Shown here one piece after another: positions 9,651-18,734 of a stretch of DNA of 64,000 nucleotides. The notes under the pieces are model-generated. The model was not told where the DNA came from. It did not search any database and worked only from the letters and a program-made list of their open reading frames with translations. The position numbers and the translations under genes are program-made. Source of the stretch: Nocardioides marinus (GTDB lineage Bacteria; Actinomycetota; Actinomycetes; Propionibacteriales; Nocardioidaceae); NCBI RefSeq assembly GCF_013408145.1, contig NZ_JACBZI010000001.1, positions 186,001 through 250,000 on the forward strand. Reading direction: 5' to 3'. Within the stretch, counting starts at the first letter, position 1. Every line of letters begins with the position of its first letter.

Positions 9651-9714
9651 CGCTGCTGTCCTGTCGTCGTGTCGGAGATCGGGTGGTCGGAGCCGTGGTG
9701 GCCCGACACCTGCC

Positions 9715-9743
9715 TCAACGACCGGTCGACGGGGCGGGTTACG
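9715..9743 (-). promoter_or_regulatory. Putative BldN-dependent promoter of the rsbN-like gene
   Basis: On the minus strand the order is CGTAACC (9743-9737), a 16-base spacer, then CGTTGA (9720-9715). This matches the CGTAAC / CGTTGA signature that I recall for sigma-BldN promoters in Streptomyces, where rsbN is itself a BldN target. Transcription would begin near 9708, leaving a leader of about 58 nt before ATG 9650. The match is by eye; the consensus is from memory. Confidence 0.65.
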
Positions 9744-9825
9744 GGGTGTGATGCACGATTCATCCACCGTTCAGGAACGGCTCGGTAACAGCCGTGGCCG
9801 GTGGTGACGGTCCGGCGCGGGGCGC

Positions 9826-10644
9826 TCATCGCAGACCCTCGGGCATCAGCTTGGCCAGGTTGCGCACCCCGCGCAGCTGCAGCTGCTTGACCGCGCCGTC
9901 GGAGCGGCCGAGCACCGCGGCGGTCTCGGCGATGCTCATGCCCTGCAGGAAGCGCATGACCAGGCAGTCGCGCTGCTCGTCGGGCAGCTCGGTGAGCGCC
10001 TTGAGCAGGATCTCGTTGGTGAGGCCGGCGAGCACCGTGGACTCGGGGCCCTCGGTGGCGTCGTCGTGCTGGCCCATGTCCTCGGTGGTCATCTCGAGGC
10101 GGGTGCGGCCGGCCTTGAAGTGGTCGGTGGCGAGGTTGCGGGCGATGGTCATCAGCCAGGCGCCGAAGTCCTTGCCCTGCCAGCGGAAGTTCTGCATCGA
10201 GCGCAGCGCCCGGAAGAAGGTCTCCGAGGTGAGGTCCTCGGCCAGCGCGCTGGAGCGGGTCCGGTAGAAGAGGAACCGGTAGACCGAGGGCTGGTAGTGG
10301 TCGTAGAGCAGGCCGAAGGCGTCGGAGTCGCCGGTGCGGGCCAGCTCGACCAGCGCGATCAGCCGCTGGCGGTCGGCAGCGTCGTCCTCCGACGACGCGG
10401 CGAGGTCGGAGTCGCCGTACCCGCCGCCGTCGGTGCCGACGCTGGTGCGGGCGTCGTCGTCGGCGACGGCCTCGGCCAGCAGGCCGAGGAACCGGCGTGC
10501 GGTGGTGTCGTGCGGGACGGGGCCGCCCCCGGCGAACGCCGGGACGGGGCCGGCCGAGCCGGAGAGCGGGTCGACGAGGGCGTGGGCGACCAGGGAGCGC
10601 AGGGCGTCGAGCCCGCGCACGACCTGCTCGGCGTGCAACGCCAT
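9826..10644 (-). CDS. bldN: BldN-type ECF RNA polymerase sigma factor
   Basis: 272 residues. Region 2 includes ALVELARTGDSDAFGLLYDH and AEDLTSETFFRALRSMQNFR; region 4 includes LTELPDEQRDCLVMRFLQGM and AETAAVLGRSDGAVKQLQLR. Before region 2 there is a 90-residue Asp/Gly-rich extension, far longer than in ordinary ECF factors; Streptomyces BldN is known for a similar N-terminal extension that is removed by proteolysis. Start ATG 10644 has GGGAGGG 8-14 bases upstream; an in-frame ATG at 10674 has no such site. Flanked by the rsbN-like gene and, as in Streptomyces, near rex and hemA. It probably directs transcription from the CGTAACC/CGTTGA-type promoters noted here. Confidence 0.85.
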   Translation of the reverse strand: MALHAEQVVRGLDALRSLVAHALVDPLSGSAGPVPAFAGGGPVPHDTTARRFLGLLAEAVADDDARTSVGTDGGGYGDSDLAASSEDDAADRQRLIALVELARTGDSDAFGLLYDHYQPSVYRFLFYRTRSSALAEDLTSETFFRALRSMQNFRWQGKDFGAWLMTIARNLATDHFKAGRTRLEMTTEDMGQHDDATEGPESTVLAGLTNEILLKALTELPDEQRDCLVMRFLQGMSIAETAAVLGRSDGAVKQLQLRGVRNLAKLMPEGLR

Positions 10645-10685
10645 TGGTGAACCCTCCCGTTGTGCTCCCCCCATGAAGCCCGACG

Positions 10686-10722
10686 AGCGTACGACGTCCG
10701 CGCGGCGCGTGGAACACGTTCC
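10686..10722 (-). promoter_or_regulatory. bldN promoter candidate with overlapping palindrome
   Basis: A -10 candidate TACGCT (minus strand, 10691-10686) lies about 40 bp before the bldN start. At the expected -35 position is a perfect 12-bp palindrome with a two-base centre, GGAACACGTTCC (10711-10722). A dimeric regulator bound there would cover the -35 region. The same inner sequence, GAAC-RY-GTTC, recurs upstream of korA at 63008-63017. The 130 bp between this site and the next gene show only GC-rich sequence. Confidence 0.4.
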
Positions 10723-10852
10723 GCGAAAACGTCACAGGTGTGCACCGAGCCTTCGCCTGCCGGCCTGCCTCCGGTCCAGACCAGTGCCGGGGGCCGTGAT
10801 CGCGCCGTGACCCGGCCGTGACCGGCCAGGGGGGCGGGGGCGGTCAGGGGGC

Positions 10853-11731
10853 TCAGCGCCGCCGGCGCAGCGCGACCCCGGCGGCCACCGTGCCGCTGAC
10901 CGCCCCCGCGGCCGCGCCGACGACCAGGCCGGCCCGGGCGGCCTTGCGCCCGGTGCGGTAGTCGCGCACCCGCCAGCCCTGCTCCTTGGCGTGGTGCCGC
11001 AGCCGGCCGTCGGGGTTGATCGCGACCGGGTCGCCGACCAGGGAGAGCATCGGCAGGTCGTTGTAGGAGTCGGAGTACGCCGAGCAGCGGGTCAGGTCGA
11101 GGCCCTCGCGGGCCGCGAGCGCCTTGATGGCCTCCGCCTTCGCGGGCCCGTGCAGCATGTCGCCGACCAGTCGGCCGGTGTACACGCCGTCCTGGTGCTC
11201 GGCGACGGTGCCCATGGCCCCGGTCAGCCCCAGGCGCCTGGCGATGATCTGGGCGATCTCGATCGGGGCGGCGGTGACCAGCCAGACGCGTTGGCCCTGG
11301 TCGAGGTGGAGCTGCGCCTGGGCGCGGGTGCCCGGCCAGATGCGGTGCGCCATGCCCTCGTCGAAGATCTCCTCGCCGAGCTCCTCGAGCTCGGCGACGG
11401 TGTGGCCGGCGATGAAGCCGAGCGCGGAGTTGCGCGCCTCGGCCACGTGCTCGGGGTCCTCCACGCCCACGACCCGGAAGTAGGCCTGCTTCCAGGCCGC
11501 GCCCACGATCTCGCGGGTGGTGAAGAACTTGCGGCGGTGCAGGCCGCGCGCGAGGTGGAAGATGCTCGCGCCCTGCATGATCGTGTTGTCGACGTCGAAG
11601 AACGCCGCCGACGTCGGGTCCGCCGGGGTGTCGAGCGCCGCCTCCACCTCGGCCGCCGACGCCGCGGCCTCGCCGGCCAGGACGGAGCGCTGGCGCAGGT
11701 CGGGAAGGGTGCGACGAGGAGGCGGGGTCAC
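10853..11731 (-). CDS. HAD-IB family phosphatase (SerB1-like)
   Basis: 292-residue haloacid dehalogenase-superfamily hydrolase. Motif I is [13 protein letters not shown] with the DxDxT-like nucleophile Asp; motif II is WLVTAAPIE; motif III/IV is [11 protein letters not shown]. The subfamily matches mycobacterial SerB1 (Rv0505c), in the same neighbourhood. The C-terminus carries a Gly/Ala-rich hydrophobic stretch ([20 protein letters not shown]) and ends in four Arg, suggesting a tail anchor in the membrane. GTG 11731 is preferred: TAGGCT ends 7 bases upstream, indicating a leaderless mRNA. Divergent from the acyl-CoA ligase. The substrate is uncertain; phosphoserine is not proven. Confidence 0.82.
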   Translation of the reverse strand: MTPPPRRTLPDLRQRSVLAGEAAASAAEVEAALDTPADPTSAAFFDVDNTIMQGASIFHLARGLHRRKFFTTREIVGAAWKQAYFRVVGVEDPEHVAEARNSALGFIAGHTVAELEELGEEIFDEGMAHRIWPGTRAQAQLHLDQGQRVWLVTAAPIEIAQIIARRLGLTGAMGTVAEHQDGVYTGRLVGDMLHGPAKAEAIKALAAREGLDLTRCSAYSDSYNDLPMLSLVGDPVAINPDGRLRHHAKEQGWRVRDYRTGRKAARAGLVVGAAAGAVSGTVAAGVALRRRR

Positions 11732-11795
11732 CCGGCCCAGCCTAGGCGCTCGCACCGGCCGCGCGCAGGGGTGGCGCTGTGCCAAGATCGAGTGC
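11732..11795. promoter_or_regulatory. 64-bp divergent promoter, HAD phosphatase / acyl-CoA ligase
   Basis: Minus-strand -10 TAGGCT (11744-11739) ends 7 bases before GTG 11731; plus-strand -10 CAAGAT (11783-11788) ends 7 bases before ATG 11796. Both would give leaderless transcripts, and the two polymerase sites must share the roughly 38 bp between the hexamers, so simultaneous use is unlikely. Confidence 0.5.
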
Positions 11796-13544
11796 ATGTC
11801 CCAGGACGGAACAGCCGACCGCGCCACGGATCCTGCGGCCCCTGCGAGACCCCCGTTGCCGCCCGACGCCACGGTGGTCGACCTCGTGTCCGCAGCCGCC
11901 GCCGAGGACGCCGCCGCCACCGCGCTCGTCCACGGCTCGACCCGGCTGACCTGGGGCGAGCTGGAGGAGGAGGTCTCCCGCGTCGCCCACGGGCTGGTCG
12001 CCGCGGGCGTCGTCGCCGGGCACCGGGTCGCCCTCGCGATGGCCAACCGCCCCGAGATGGTGGTCGCCTACCTCGCGGTCCTGCGCGTGCAGGCCGTGGC
12101 CGTCCCGCTCAACCCCCGCGCGACCGCCGAGGAGGTCGCGCGGATGCTCGCCGACTCCGGCGCGCGGATGGTCGTCGCCGACGAGGTCGCGGTCGACGTG
12201 GTGCGCACGGGCGTCGCGCGCCTGGAGACCGAGCTGTCCGGGGCCACCGACCGGCCCGGCGGGACGCTGCCGGACGAGCTGCTCCAGCGCGCCGTCGTAC
12301 CCCGCGTCGTCGTGGCCGGGACCACGCTGCGACCCGGCGAGCGCTCCTACGACCACCTGCGCGCCGAGCGGGGCCGTGAGCACCCGCCCCTGGTGGACCC
12401 CGAGCGGCTGGCGACGCTGCTCTACACCAGCGGCGCCTCCGGCCGACCGCGGGCGGTGATGCTGAGCCACCGGGCGCTGCTGGCCAACGTCGAGCAGGTC
12501 GCGCGGGTCGAGCCGACCATGATCGGCCCCGGCGACGTGGTGCTCGGAGCGCTGCCGCTCTTCCACGTCTACGGCCTCAACGCCGTCCTAGGCGGGGTCC
12601 TGCGGCACCGGGCCACCCTGGTGCTGGTCGACGCCTACGACCCCGAGGTCGTGCTCGACCTGGTGGCCGCCGAGCGCGTGAGCGTCCTGCCGATCGCCCC
12701 GACGGTCATCGGGCACGTGCTCGGGCGGGAGCGGCTGGCCGAGCGCCTGGCCACGGTGCGGCTGGTCCTCTCCGGCTCCGCGCCGCTGGACCCCGACCAG
12801 GTGGTGGCCTTCCACGAGGCGACCGGGATCGCGGTGCACCAGGGCTACGGGCTGACCGAGGCCGCGCCCGTGGTGACCAGCACCCTGGGTGTCCCCGCCG
12901 CGCCGGCCGACGGGCAGGAGGTCGTCCACGACGGGGACCCAGCGGAGGGCGCGGGTGAGAGCGGGCTGCCGGCGGGTCAGCCCGATCCCCGCTCGGTCGG
13001 CACCGCGCTGCCGGACATCGAGATCCGGCTCGTCGACGACCACGGGCACACCCCCCTGCAGGGCGACCCCGGCCAGGTGAGCATCCGCGGCGCCAACCTC
13101 TTCAGCGGCTACTGGCCCGACGGCGACGACGCCCCCGACGAGGACGGGTGGTGGGCCACCGGGGACGTGGGGTTCCTGGCGCCGGACGGGCAGCTCTTCC
13201 TGGTCGACCGGGTCAAGGAGCTGGTCATCGTCAGCGGGTTCAGCGTCTACCCCACCGAGATCGAGGACGTCGTGGCCGAGGTGCCCGGCGTGCGCGAGGT
13301 CGCGGTCATCGGGGTCCCCGACGACGACACCGGCGAGGCGGTCGTCGCCTACGTCGTGGCGCCCGACCAGGACCCGGCCACGGTCGAGGCCGCGGTGCGG
13401 GCGCGCTGCGTCGTACGCCTGGCGCGCTTCAAGCAGCCGCGCCGGGTCGAGGTCGTCGACGCCCTCCCGCACACGGTGACCGGCAAGGTCCGCAAGGGCT
13501 CGCTGCGCGCCGCCGAGCGGCGCCGGGACCTGGAGCTGCTGTGA
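11796..13544 (+). CDS. AMP-dependent synthetase/ligase (fatty acyl-CoA synthetase-like)
   Basis: 582-residue adenylate-forming enzyme that would activate a carboxylic acid with ATP and CoA. Core motifs: [18 protein letters not shown] (A3, P-loop), [11 protein letters not shown] (A5), [20 protein letters not shown] (A7), [20 protein letters not shown] (A8) and the catalytic Lys in [13 protein letters not shown] (A10). A 40-residue insert around 368-410 between A5 and A7 is rich in Gly, Pro and Asp. ATG 11796 is preferred because CAAGAT lies 7 bases upstream. Its stop overlaps the GTG of the glutaredoxin gene. Acyl specificity cannot be read from sequence alone. Confidence 0.87.
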   Translation: MSQDGTADRATDPAAPARPPLPPDATVVDLVSAAAAEDAAATALVHGSTRLTWGELEEEVSRVAHGLVAAGVVAGHRVALAMANRPEMVVAYLAVLRVQAVAVPLNPRATAEEVARMLADSGARMVVADEVAVDVVRTGVARLETELSGATDRPGGTLPDELLQRAVVPRVVVAGTTLRPGERSYDHLRAERGREHPPLVDPERLATLLYTSGASGRPRAVMLSHRALLANVEQVARVEPTMIGPGDVVLGALPLFHVYGLNAVLGGVLRHRATLVLVDAYDPEVVLDLVAAERVSVLPIAPTVIGHVLGRERLAERLATVRLVLSGSAPLDPDQVVAFHEATGIAVHQGYGLTEAAPVVTSTLGVPAAPADGQEVVHDGDPAEGAGESGLPAGQPDPRSVGTALPDIEIRLVDDHGHTPLQGDPGQVSIRGANLFSGYWPDGDDAPDEDGWWATGDVGFLAPDGQLFLVDRVKELVIVSGFSVYPTEIEDVVAEVPGVREVAVIGVPDDDTGEAVVAYVVAPDQDPATVEAAVRARCVVRLARFKQPRRVEVVDALPHTVTGKVRKGSLRAAERRRDLELL

Positions 13545-13789
13545 GCGCGGCGCCCCGGGTCCGGCTCTACTCCCGCCCCGGCTGCCACCTGTGCGACGAC
13601 GCCCGGGTGGTCATCGCCGCAGTGTGCGCGGAGCTGGGGGAGACCTTCGAGGAGGTCTCGATCGACGAGGACCCCGCCCTGCGCGAGCGCTTCGGGGAGG
13701 AGATCCCCGTGACCTTCGTCGACGGGCGCCAGCACGACTTCTGGCGGGTCTCCGCCGACCGCCTCCGCACCGCGCTCACCGCGGGCTGA
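13541..13789 (+). CDS. Glutaredoxin-like protein
   Basis: 82-residue thioredoxin-fold protein of the DUF836/glutaredoxin-like family: VRLYSRPGCHLCDDARVVI carries the CHLC redox pair and EIPVTFVDG the cis-Pro loop. It matches the position of mycobacterial Rv0508, just before hemA. GTG start overlapping the ligase stop by 4 bp. Probably a small dithiol reductant in the cytosol, perhaps linked to mycothiol. The intergenic region after it (13790-14040) carries the rex promoter and operator. Confidence 0.88.
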   Translation: MSAAPRVRLYSRPGCHLCDDARVVIAAVCAELGETFEEVSIDEDPALRERFGEEIPVTFVDGRQHDFWRVSADRLRTALTAG

Positions 13790-13919
13790 GCGAGGGTCCG
13801 GTCCGTCGGGCCGAGGGCCGGCCCGACGGTGCGTGCGTCCCCTTACACCCTGAGAGGGGTCTCGCGCGACCCGGGCGACGTGGCCTGCGCCACGTGTGCT
13901 AGCACCTCTCCTGCTCGTT

Positions 13920-13948
13920 TTGTTCTCCCGTTCACAAACTCCTACAGT
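13920..13948 (+). promoter_or_regulatory. rex promoter with putative Rex operator
   Basis: TTGTTCTCCCGTTCACAA at 13920-13937 fits the Rex operator pattern TTGTGA-N6-TCACAA, with a perfect right half and a degenerate left half. It overlaps a possible -35 TTGTTC (13920-13925) and a 17-bp spacer to -10 TACAGT (13943-13948). Rex would therefore block its own promoter, as known for the Streptomyces rex-hemACD operon. The leader to GTG 14041 is about 85 nt. Confidence 0.7.
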
Positions 13949-14040
13949 GATCGGGCCGTCGCGGTCGCGAGGGCCGCGCCGGGCCCCGGCCGACCCCCCT
14001 TCCGACTCCCACCCGTGACGGCTGGGCTGGAGAGCGAGCA

Positions 14041-14784
14041 GTGACCGAACGGACCCCCACCGAGGCGGCACGGGACATCCCCGAGGCCACCGTCGCCCGG
14101 TTGCCCGTCTACCTGCGGGCACTGACCTCGTTGGCCGAGTCCGGCACCCCCACCTGCTCCAGCGAGGAGCTCGCGAGCGCGGCCGGCGTCAACAGCGCCA
14201 AGCTGCGCAAGGACCTCTCCTACCTCGGCAGCTACGGCACCCGCGGGGTCGGCTACGACGTCGAGTACCTCCGCTACCAGATCGCCCGCGAGATCGGCGT
14301 GACCCACGACTGGCCCGTCGTCATCGTCGGCATCGGCAACCTCGGCCACGCCCTGGCGAACTTCTCCGGCTTCCGCAGCCGCGGGTTCCGCGTCGTGGCG
14401 CTGCTCGACGCCGACCCCGGCCGGCACCGCGAGCAGGTCGCCGGCATCGACGTGCGGCCCTTCAGCGACCTGGCCTCGATCGTCGAGGAGCAGGGCGTGG
14501 CCATCGGCGTCATCTCGACCCCGGCCCACGCCGCCCAGGACGTCGCCGACGCGATGGTCGCGGCCGGCATCAGCAGCATCCTCAACTTCGCGCCGCAGGT
14601 CCTCGCGGTGCCCGAGGGCGTCGACGTGCGCAAGGTCGACCTCTCCATCGAGCTGCAGATCCTGGCCTACCACCAGCAGCGCAAGTCCTCCTCGGCCGCC
14701 GGCCAGGAGCCGGTCGCGCTCGACGGCGTCGGTGACGCCGGGGGACTGGGCGACCTCGACGGCCGAGTGGAGGCGCCGGCATGA
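14041..14784 (+). CDS. rex: Redox-sensing transcriptional repressor Rex
   Basis: 247 residues. The N-terminal winged helix includes LPVYLRALTSLAESGTPTCS and SAKLRKDLSYLGSYGTRGVG; the Rossmann NAD(H) domain begins VVIVGIGNLGHALANFSGF. Rex binds DNA when NADH/NAD+ is low and releases when NADH rises. The family length is about 210-250 residues; the last 25 are a Gly/Asp-rich tail. First gene of rex-hemA-hemC-cobA/hemD, with the hemA start overlapping its stop. Predicted operators here are at 13920 (own operon) and 41083 (nuo). An aspartate proteolysis-type tail or other domain is absent. Confidence 0.95.
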   Translation: MTERTPTEAARDIPEATVARLPVYLRALTSLAESGTPTCSSEELASAAGVNSAKLRKDLSYLGSYGTRGVGYDVEYLRYQIAREIGVTHDWPVVIVGIGNLGHALANFSGFRSRGFRVVALLDADPGRHREQVAGIDVRPFSDLASIVEEQGVAIGVISTPAHAAQDVADAMVAAGISSILNFAPQVLAVPEGVDVRKVDLSIELQILAYHQQRKSSSAAGQEPVALDGVGDAGGLGDLDGRVEAPA

Positions 14785-16088
14785 GCGTGCTGATCGTGGG
14801 CGTGTCCCACAACTCCGCCCCCGTCTCGCTGCTGGAGCGGCTCGCCGCCCCGGGCGCCGACTCGGTGCACAAGCTGGTCGCCGACGCCGCCGGCTGCGCC
14901 CACGTGGCCGAGGCGACGGTCATCTCCACCTGCAACCGCCTGGAGATCTACGCCGACGTCGAGCGCTTCCACGGCTCGGTCGAGCAGCTCTCCACCCTGC
15001 TGGTCCAGCGCTCCGGCGTCTCCACCGAGGCGCTGCTCCCGCACCTGTACGTCCACTACGACGACGGCGCGGTCGCCCACCTGTTCCAGGTCGCCGCCGG
15101 ACTCGACTCGATGGCCGTCGGCGAGGGCCAGATCCTGGGCCAGACCCGCGAGGCGCTGCGGGTGGGCCAGGAGCTCGGCACCGTGGGCCCCGCCCTCAAC
15201 GGGCTGTTCCAGCAGGCGCTGCGCGTGGGCAAGCGCTCGCGCGCCGAGACCGGCATCGACCGGGCCGCCCCCTCGCTGGTGACCGCCGCGCTCGACCGCG
15301 CCCGGCCCGTCCTCGGCGACGTCGCCGGCCGCTCCGTCGCCGTGCTCGGCGCCGGGGCGATGGCCGGGCTGGCCACCGCCACGGTCTCGCGCCTGGGCGC
15401 CGACGACATCGTCGTCCTCAACCGCACGCCGGAGCGCGCCGCCCGCCTCGCCGCGGAGTACGCCGGCCGCCCGGCGCCCGTGGACTCGCTGGCCTCCGAG
15501 CTGGCCGGTGTCGACCTGCTCATCACCTGCACCGGTGCCACCGGCGTCCAGGTCGACGCCGACCTGGTCCGCGCCGCCCGCCCCGACGGGCGCCCGCTGG
15601 CGATCATCGACCTCGCGCTGCCACACGACGTCGACCCGGCCGCCGCCGAGCTGCCCGGCGTCACCCTGGTCAACCTCGCCGAGCTCTCCGCCGGACTGCA
15701 CGAGTCCGAGGCCGGGGTCGAGATCGCCGCCGTCCGCGCGATCGTGACCGAGGAGGTCTCGGCCTTCCTGACCGCGCGCCGCCAGGCCAGCGTCACCCCC
15801 ACCGTCGTCGCCCTGCGCTCGATGGCCACCTCGGTGGTCGACGCGGAGATGACCCGGCTCGACGGTCGGCTGCCCGACCTCGACCCCATGGTGCGTGCCG
15901 AGGTGCTCCACGCCGTGCGCCGCGTCGCCGACAAGCTGCTCCACGAGCCCACCGTGCGCGTGCGGGAGCTGGCCAACGAGACCGGCGCGGTCTCCTACGC
16001 CGCCGCGCTGGCCGAGCTGTTCGCGCTCGACCCCGACGCCGTCACCGCGGTCACCAGCCCCACCGTGCCCGAGGAGAAGAGCCGATGA
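14781..16088 (+). CDS. hemA: Glutamyl-tRNA reductase
   Basis: 435 residues; reduces glutamyl-tRNA(Glu) to glutamate-1-semialdehyde, the first committed step of C5-pathway heme synthesis. The catalytic Cys is in VISTCNRLEIYAD (about residue 51), then HLFQVAAGLDSMAVGEGQIL, the NADPH domain VAVLGAGAMAGLATATVSRL and the C-terminal dimerisation helix LRSMATSVVDAEMTRL. The usual length is 420-480. ATG 14781 overlaps the rex stop, and its own stop overlaps hemC, so the block is translated as a unit. The product goes to HemL, encoded at 21890. Confidence 0.96.
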   Translation: MSVLIVGVSHNSAPVSLLERLAAPGADSVHKLVADAAGCAHVAEATVISTCNRLEIYADVERFHGSVEQLSTLLVQRSGVSTEALLPHLYVHYDDGAVAHLFQVAAGLDSMAVGEGQILGQTREALRVGQELGTVGPALNGLFQQALRVGKRSRAETGIDRAAPSLVTAALDRARPVLGDVAGRSVAVLGAGAMAGLATATVSRLGADDIVVLNRTPERAARLAAEYAGRPAPVDSLASELAGVDLLITCTGATGVQVDADLVRAARPDGRPLAIIDLALPHDVDPAAAELPGVTLVNLAELSAGLHESEAGVEIAAVRAIVTEEVSAFLTARRQASVTPTVVALRSMATSVVDAEMTRLDGRLPDLDPMVRAEVLHAVRRVADKLLHEPTVRVRELANETGAVSYAAALAELFALDPDAVTAVTSPTVPEEKSR

Positions 16089-17059
16089 GCGCCCCGACCT
16101 CGCGCGCGGTCCGCGTCGGCACCCGACGCTCCCTGCTCGCGACCACCCAGTCCGGCCACGTCGCCGACATGGTCCAGGGGCTGGGCCTGGACACCGAGCT
16201 GGTCGAGATCACCACCGACGGGGACCGCAGCCAGGCCGCAGGCACGCCCCTGGTCGGCAGTGCCACGACGGGGGTGTTCGTCAGCGCCCTGCGCGACGCG
16301 CTCCTGGCCGGGGAGGTCGACCTCGCGGTGCACTCTCTCAAGGACCTGCCGACCTACCCCTGCGAGGGCGTGACGCTGGTCGTCGTCCCCCCGCGTGAGG
16401 ACCCCCGCGACGTCGTCGTCGCCCGCGACGGGATGACCCTCGGCGAGCTGCCGGTCGGCTCCCGGGTCGGCACCGGATCGCCGCGGCGCGAGGCCCAGCT
16501 GCACGCGCTGGGCCTGGGGCTGGAGGTCGTCCCGATCCGCGGCAACGTCGACACCCGCATCCGCGCCGTGCGCGAGGGCACCGTCGACGCCGTGCTGCTG
16601 GCCCGCGCCGGCCTGGCCCGGATCGGGCGGGTCGAGGAGGCCACCGAGGTCCTCGACCCCCTGCAGCTGCTCCCCGCGCCCGGCCAGGGCGCCCTGGCGG
16701 TCGAGTGCCGCAGCGACGACACCGACCTGCTCGAGGCGCTCGCCGTCCTCGACGACCCGCGCACCCGCGCGGCCGTCGACGCCGAGCGCGCGGTGCTCGC
16801 GACCCTCGAGGGCGGCTGCTCCGCGCCGATCGGGGCGCTCGCGGAGATCGTCGAGGGGGAGGACGAGGAAGAGTTGTGGGTGCGCGCGATCGCGTTGTCA
16901 CCCGATGGGGCGCTCTCGGTGCGGATGTCCGCCACCGGCTCGCCTGCCGACGCCCACGGCGTCGGTGCCCGTCTGGCGCAGGAGATGCTCGCCGACGGGG
17001 CAGGACAGCTGGGCCAGCCAGGTCCGGCCATCGAATCAGGACAGGTGCCACAAGCATGA
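16085..17059 (+). CDS. hemC: Porphobilinogen deaminase (hydroxymethylbilane synthase)
   Basis: 324 residues; joins four porphobilinogens into hydroxymethylbilane. Seen: VRVGTRRSLLATTQSGHVAD at the start, LAVHSLKDLPT, RVGTGSPRREAQL, VVPIRGNVDTRI, LLPAPGQGALAVECR, and the dipyrromethane-cofactor Cys in LEGGCSAPIGA. ATG 16085 overlaps the hemA stop by 4 bp. In-frame translation upstream through hemA DNA is a shadow. The C-terminal 12 residues (after LADGAGQL) are a short non-conserved tail; the stop overlaps the next start. Confidence 0.96.
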   Translation: MSAPTSRAVRVGTRRSLLATTQSGHVADMVQGLGLDTELVEITTDGDRSQAAGTPLVGSATTGVFVSALRDALLAGEVDLAVHSLKDLPTYPCEGVTLVVVPPREDPRDVVVARDGMTLGELPVGSRVGTGSPRREAQLHALGLGLEVVPIRGNVDTRIRAVREGTVDAVLLARAGLARIGRVEEATEVLDPLQLLPAPGQGALAVECRSDDTDLLEALAVLDDPRTRAAVDAERAVLATLEGGCSAPIGALAEIVEGEDEEELWVRAIALSPDGALSVRMSATGSPADAHGVGARLAQEMLADGAGQLGQPGPAIESGQVPQA

Positions 17060-18705
17060 CCCGAGGCAAGACCACCGCTCGAAGCGAAACCCCCACCACC
17101 GCCCGCGTCGGCTGGGTGTCGTTCGTGGGCGCCGGCCCCGGCGACCCCGAGCTGCTGACCGTCCGCGCCGTCGAGCTGCTCAAGCAGGCCGAGGTCGTCG
17201 TGACCGAGTCACCCGAGCACGCCGAGCTCGTGCGTCGCGTGGTCGGCGTCGACGTCGCCGACGAGACCGCCGGCCCCGAGATCGTGGACGGCGGCTTCGG
17301 TGAGGACGGCCAGCCGCTGACCCACGCCGCCCGCGCCAAGGTCGTGGTCAAGCACGCCAAGAAGGGCGGGCGGGTCGTCCGGCTGATGACCGGCGACCCC
17401 TTCACCTACGCCTCGGGGCCCGAGGAGGCCCAGGCCTGCGCCAAGGCCTGCATCGGCTTCGAGATCGTCCCCGGCATCTCCTCGGTCGCCGGCGTCCCGG
17501 CGTACGCCGGCATCCCGCTGACCAGCAAGGACCACCGCGAGGTCGCCGTGGTGACCTGCGACGGCACCGTCGACTGGAGCCGCTACGCCGACGACCGCAC
17601 CCTGGTGCTGCTCTCCGGCGTCGGCCAGATCGGCGACATCGCCAAGCAGCTCGTCGCAGCCGGCCGCCCGGCCACCACCCCGGTCGCGGTGACCCGGGTC
17701 GGCACCACCACCGAGCAGTCGACGGTCACCTCGACGCTGGCCGACGTCGCCGCCGAGGTCCGCGCCGCCCGGATCGCGCCCCCTGCCGTCATCGTCATCG
17801 GCAAGGTCGTCGACCTGCGCCAGACGCTGTCGTGGTTCGAGACCAAGCCGCTGTTCGGCTGGCGGGTGCTGGTGCCGCGCACCAAGGAGCAGGCCGGTGC
17901 GCTCTCGGCCAACCTGCGCGGCTACGGCGCCATCCCCGAAGAGGTCCCCACGATCTCCGTCGAGCCGCCGCGCAACCCCCAGCAGATGGACAAGGCCGTC
18001 CGCGGCCTGGTCGAGGGCCGCTACGAGTGGATCGCCTTCACCTCGGTCAACGCGGTCAAGGCCGTGCGCGAGAAGTTCGAGGAGTACGGCCTCGACGCCC
18101 GGGCCTTCTCCGGCCTCAAGATCGCCGCCGTCGGTGACAAGACCGCCGCCGCGATCGCCGCCTGGGGCCTGCGCGCGGACCTCGTGCCCACCGAGGAGCA
18201 GTCGGCCGTCGGCCTGCTCGACGTGTGGCCTGAGTACGACGAGCAGCTCGACCCGATCAACCGGGTCTTCCTGCCGCGTGCCGACATCGCCACCGAGAAC
18301 CTCGTCGCGGGCCTCATCGACCTCGGCTGGGAGTGCGACGACGTCACGGCCTACCGCACCGTCCGGGCCGCCCCGCCGCCGGCGCCGACCCGCGACGCGA
18401 TCAAGACCGGCAAGTTCGACGCGGTGGTCTTCACCTCCTCCTCGACCGTGCGCAACCTCGTCGGCATCGCCGGCAAGCCGCACGCCTCGACGGTGATCGC
18501 GGTGATCGGCCCCGCGACGGCCAAGACCGCCGAGGAGCACGGCCTGCGGGTCGACGTCATGGCCTCCAAGCCCGACGTCGAGGTGCTCGTCGACGCCCTC
18601 GCCGACTTCGGTGCGGCGCGCCGTGCCTCGCTCGTGGAGGCCGGCCAGCCGGTGACCAAGCCGTCGGACCGCAAGACCTCGGCCCGCCGCCGCAAGGCGG
18701 AGTGA
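17056..18705 (+). CDS. Fused uroporphyrinogen-III C-methyltransferase / uroporphyrinogen-III synthase
   Basis: 549 residues with two domains. Residues 15-255 are a SAM-dependent SUMT (CobA-type): VSFVGAGPGDPELLTVRAVE, RLMTGDPFTYA and EIVPGISSVAGVPAYAGIPL. Residues 270-515 are HemD-type uroporphyrinogen-III synthase: VLVPRTKEQAGALSANLRGY and WIAFTSVNAVKAVREKF. The fusion is standard in actinobacteria and supplies both heme and siroheme/cobalamin branches. The basic C-terminal tail SDRKTSARRRKAE is unstructured. It ends the rex operon; a long hairpin follows at 18735. Confidence 0.93.
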   Translation: MTRGKTTARSETPTTARVGWVSFVGAGPGDPELLTVRAVELLKQAEVVVTESPEHAELVRRVVGVDVADETAGPEIVDGGFGEDGQPLTHAARAKVVVKHAKKGGRVVRLMTGDPFTYASGPEEAQACAKACIGFEIVPGISSVAGVPAYAGIPLTSKDHREVAVVTCDGTVDWSRYADDRTLVLLSGVGQIGDIAKQLVAAGRPATTPVAVTRVGTTTEQSTVTSTLADVAAEVRAARIAPPAVIVIGKVVDLRQTLSWFETKPLFGWRVLVPRTKEQAGALSANLRGYGAIPEEVPTISVEPPRNPQQMDKAVRGLVEGRYEWIAFTSVNAVKAVREKFEEYGLDARAFSGLKIAAVGDKTAAAIAAWGLRADLVPTEEQSAVGLLDVWPEYDEQLDPINRVFLPRADIATENLVAGLIDLGWECDDVTAYRTVRAAPPPAPTRDAIKTGKFDAVVFTSSSTVRNLVGIAGKPHASTVIAVIGPATAKTAEEHGLRVDVMASKPDVEVLVDALADFGAARRASLVEAGQPVTKPSDRKTSARRRKAE

Positions 18706-18734
18706 GGTCCGGGCCCACCGGCCCGCCAGCCAGC

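Noticed and set aside
9651..9767. Longer anti-sigma protein starting at the in-frame ATG 9767
   Set aside because: It would contain the promoter-like element 9715-9743 and 39 residues of atypical Pro/Arg-rich sequence.
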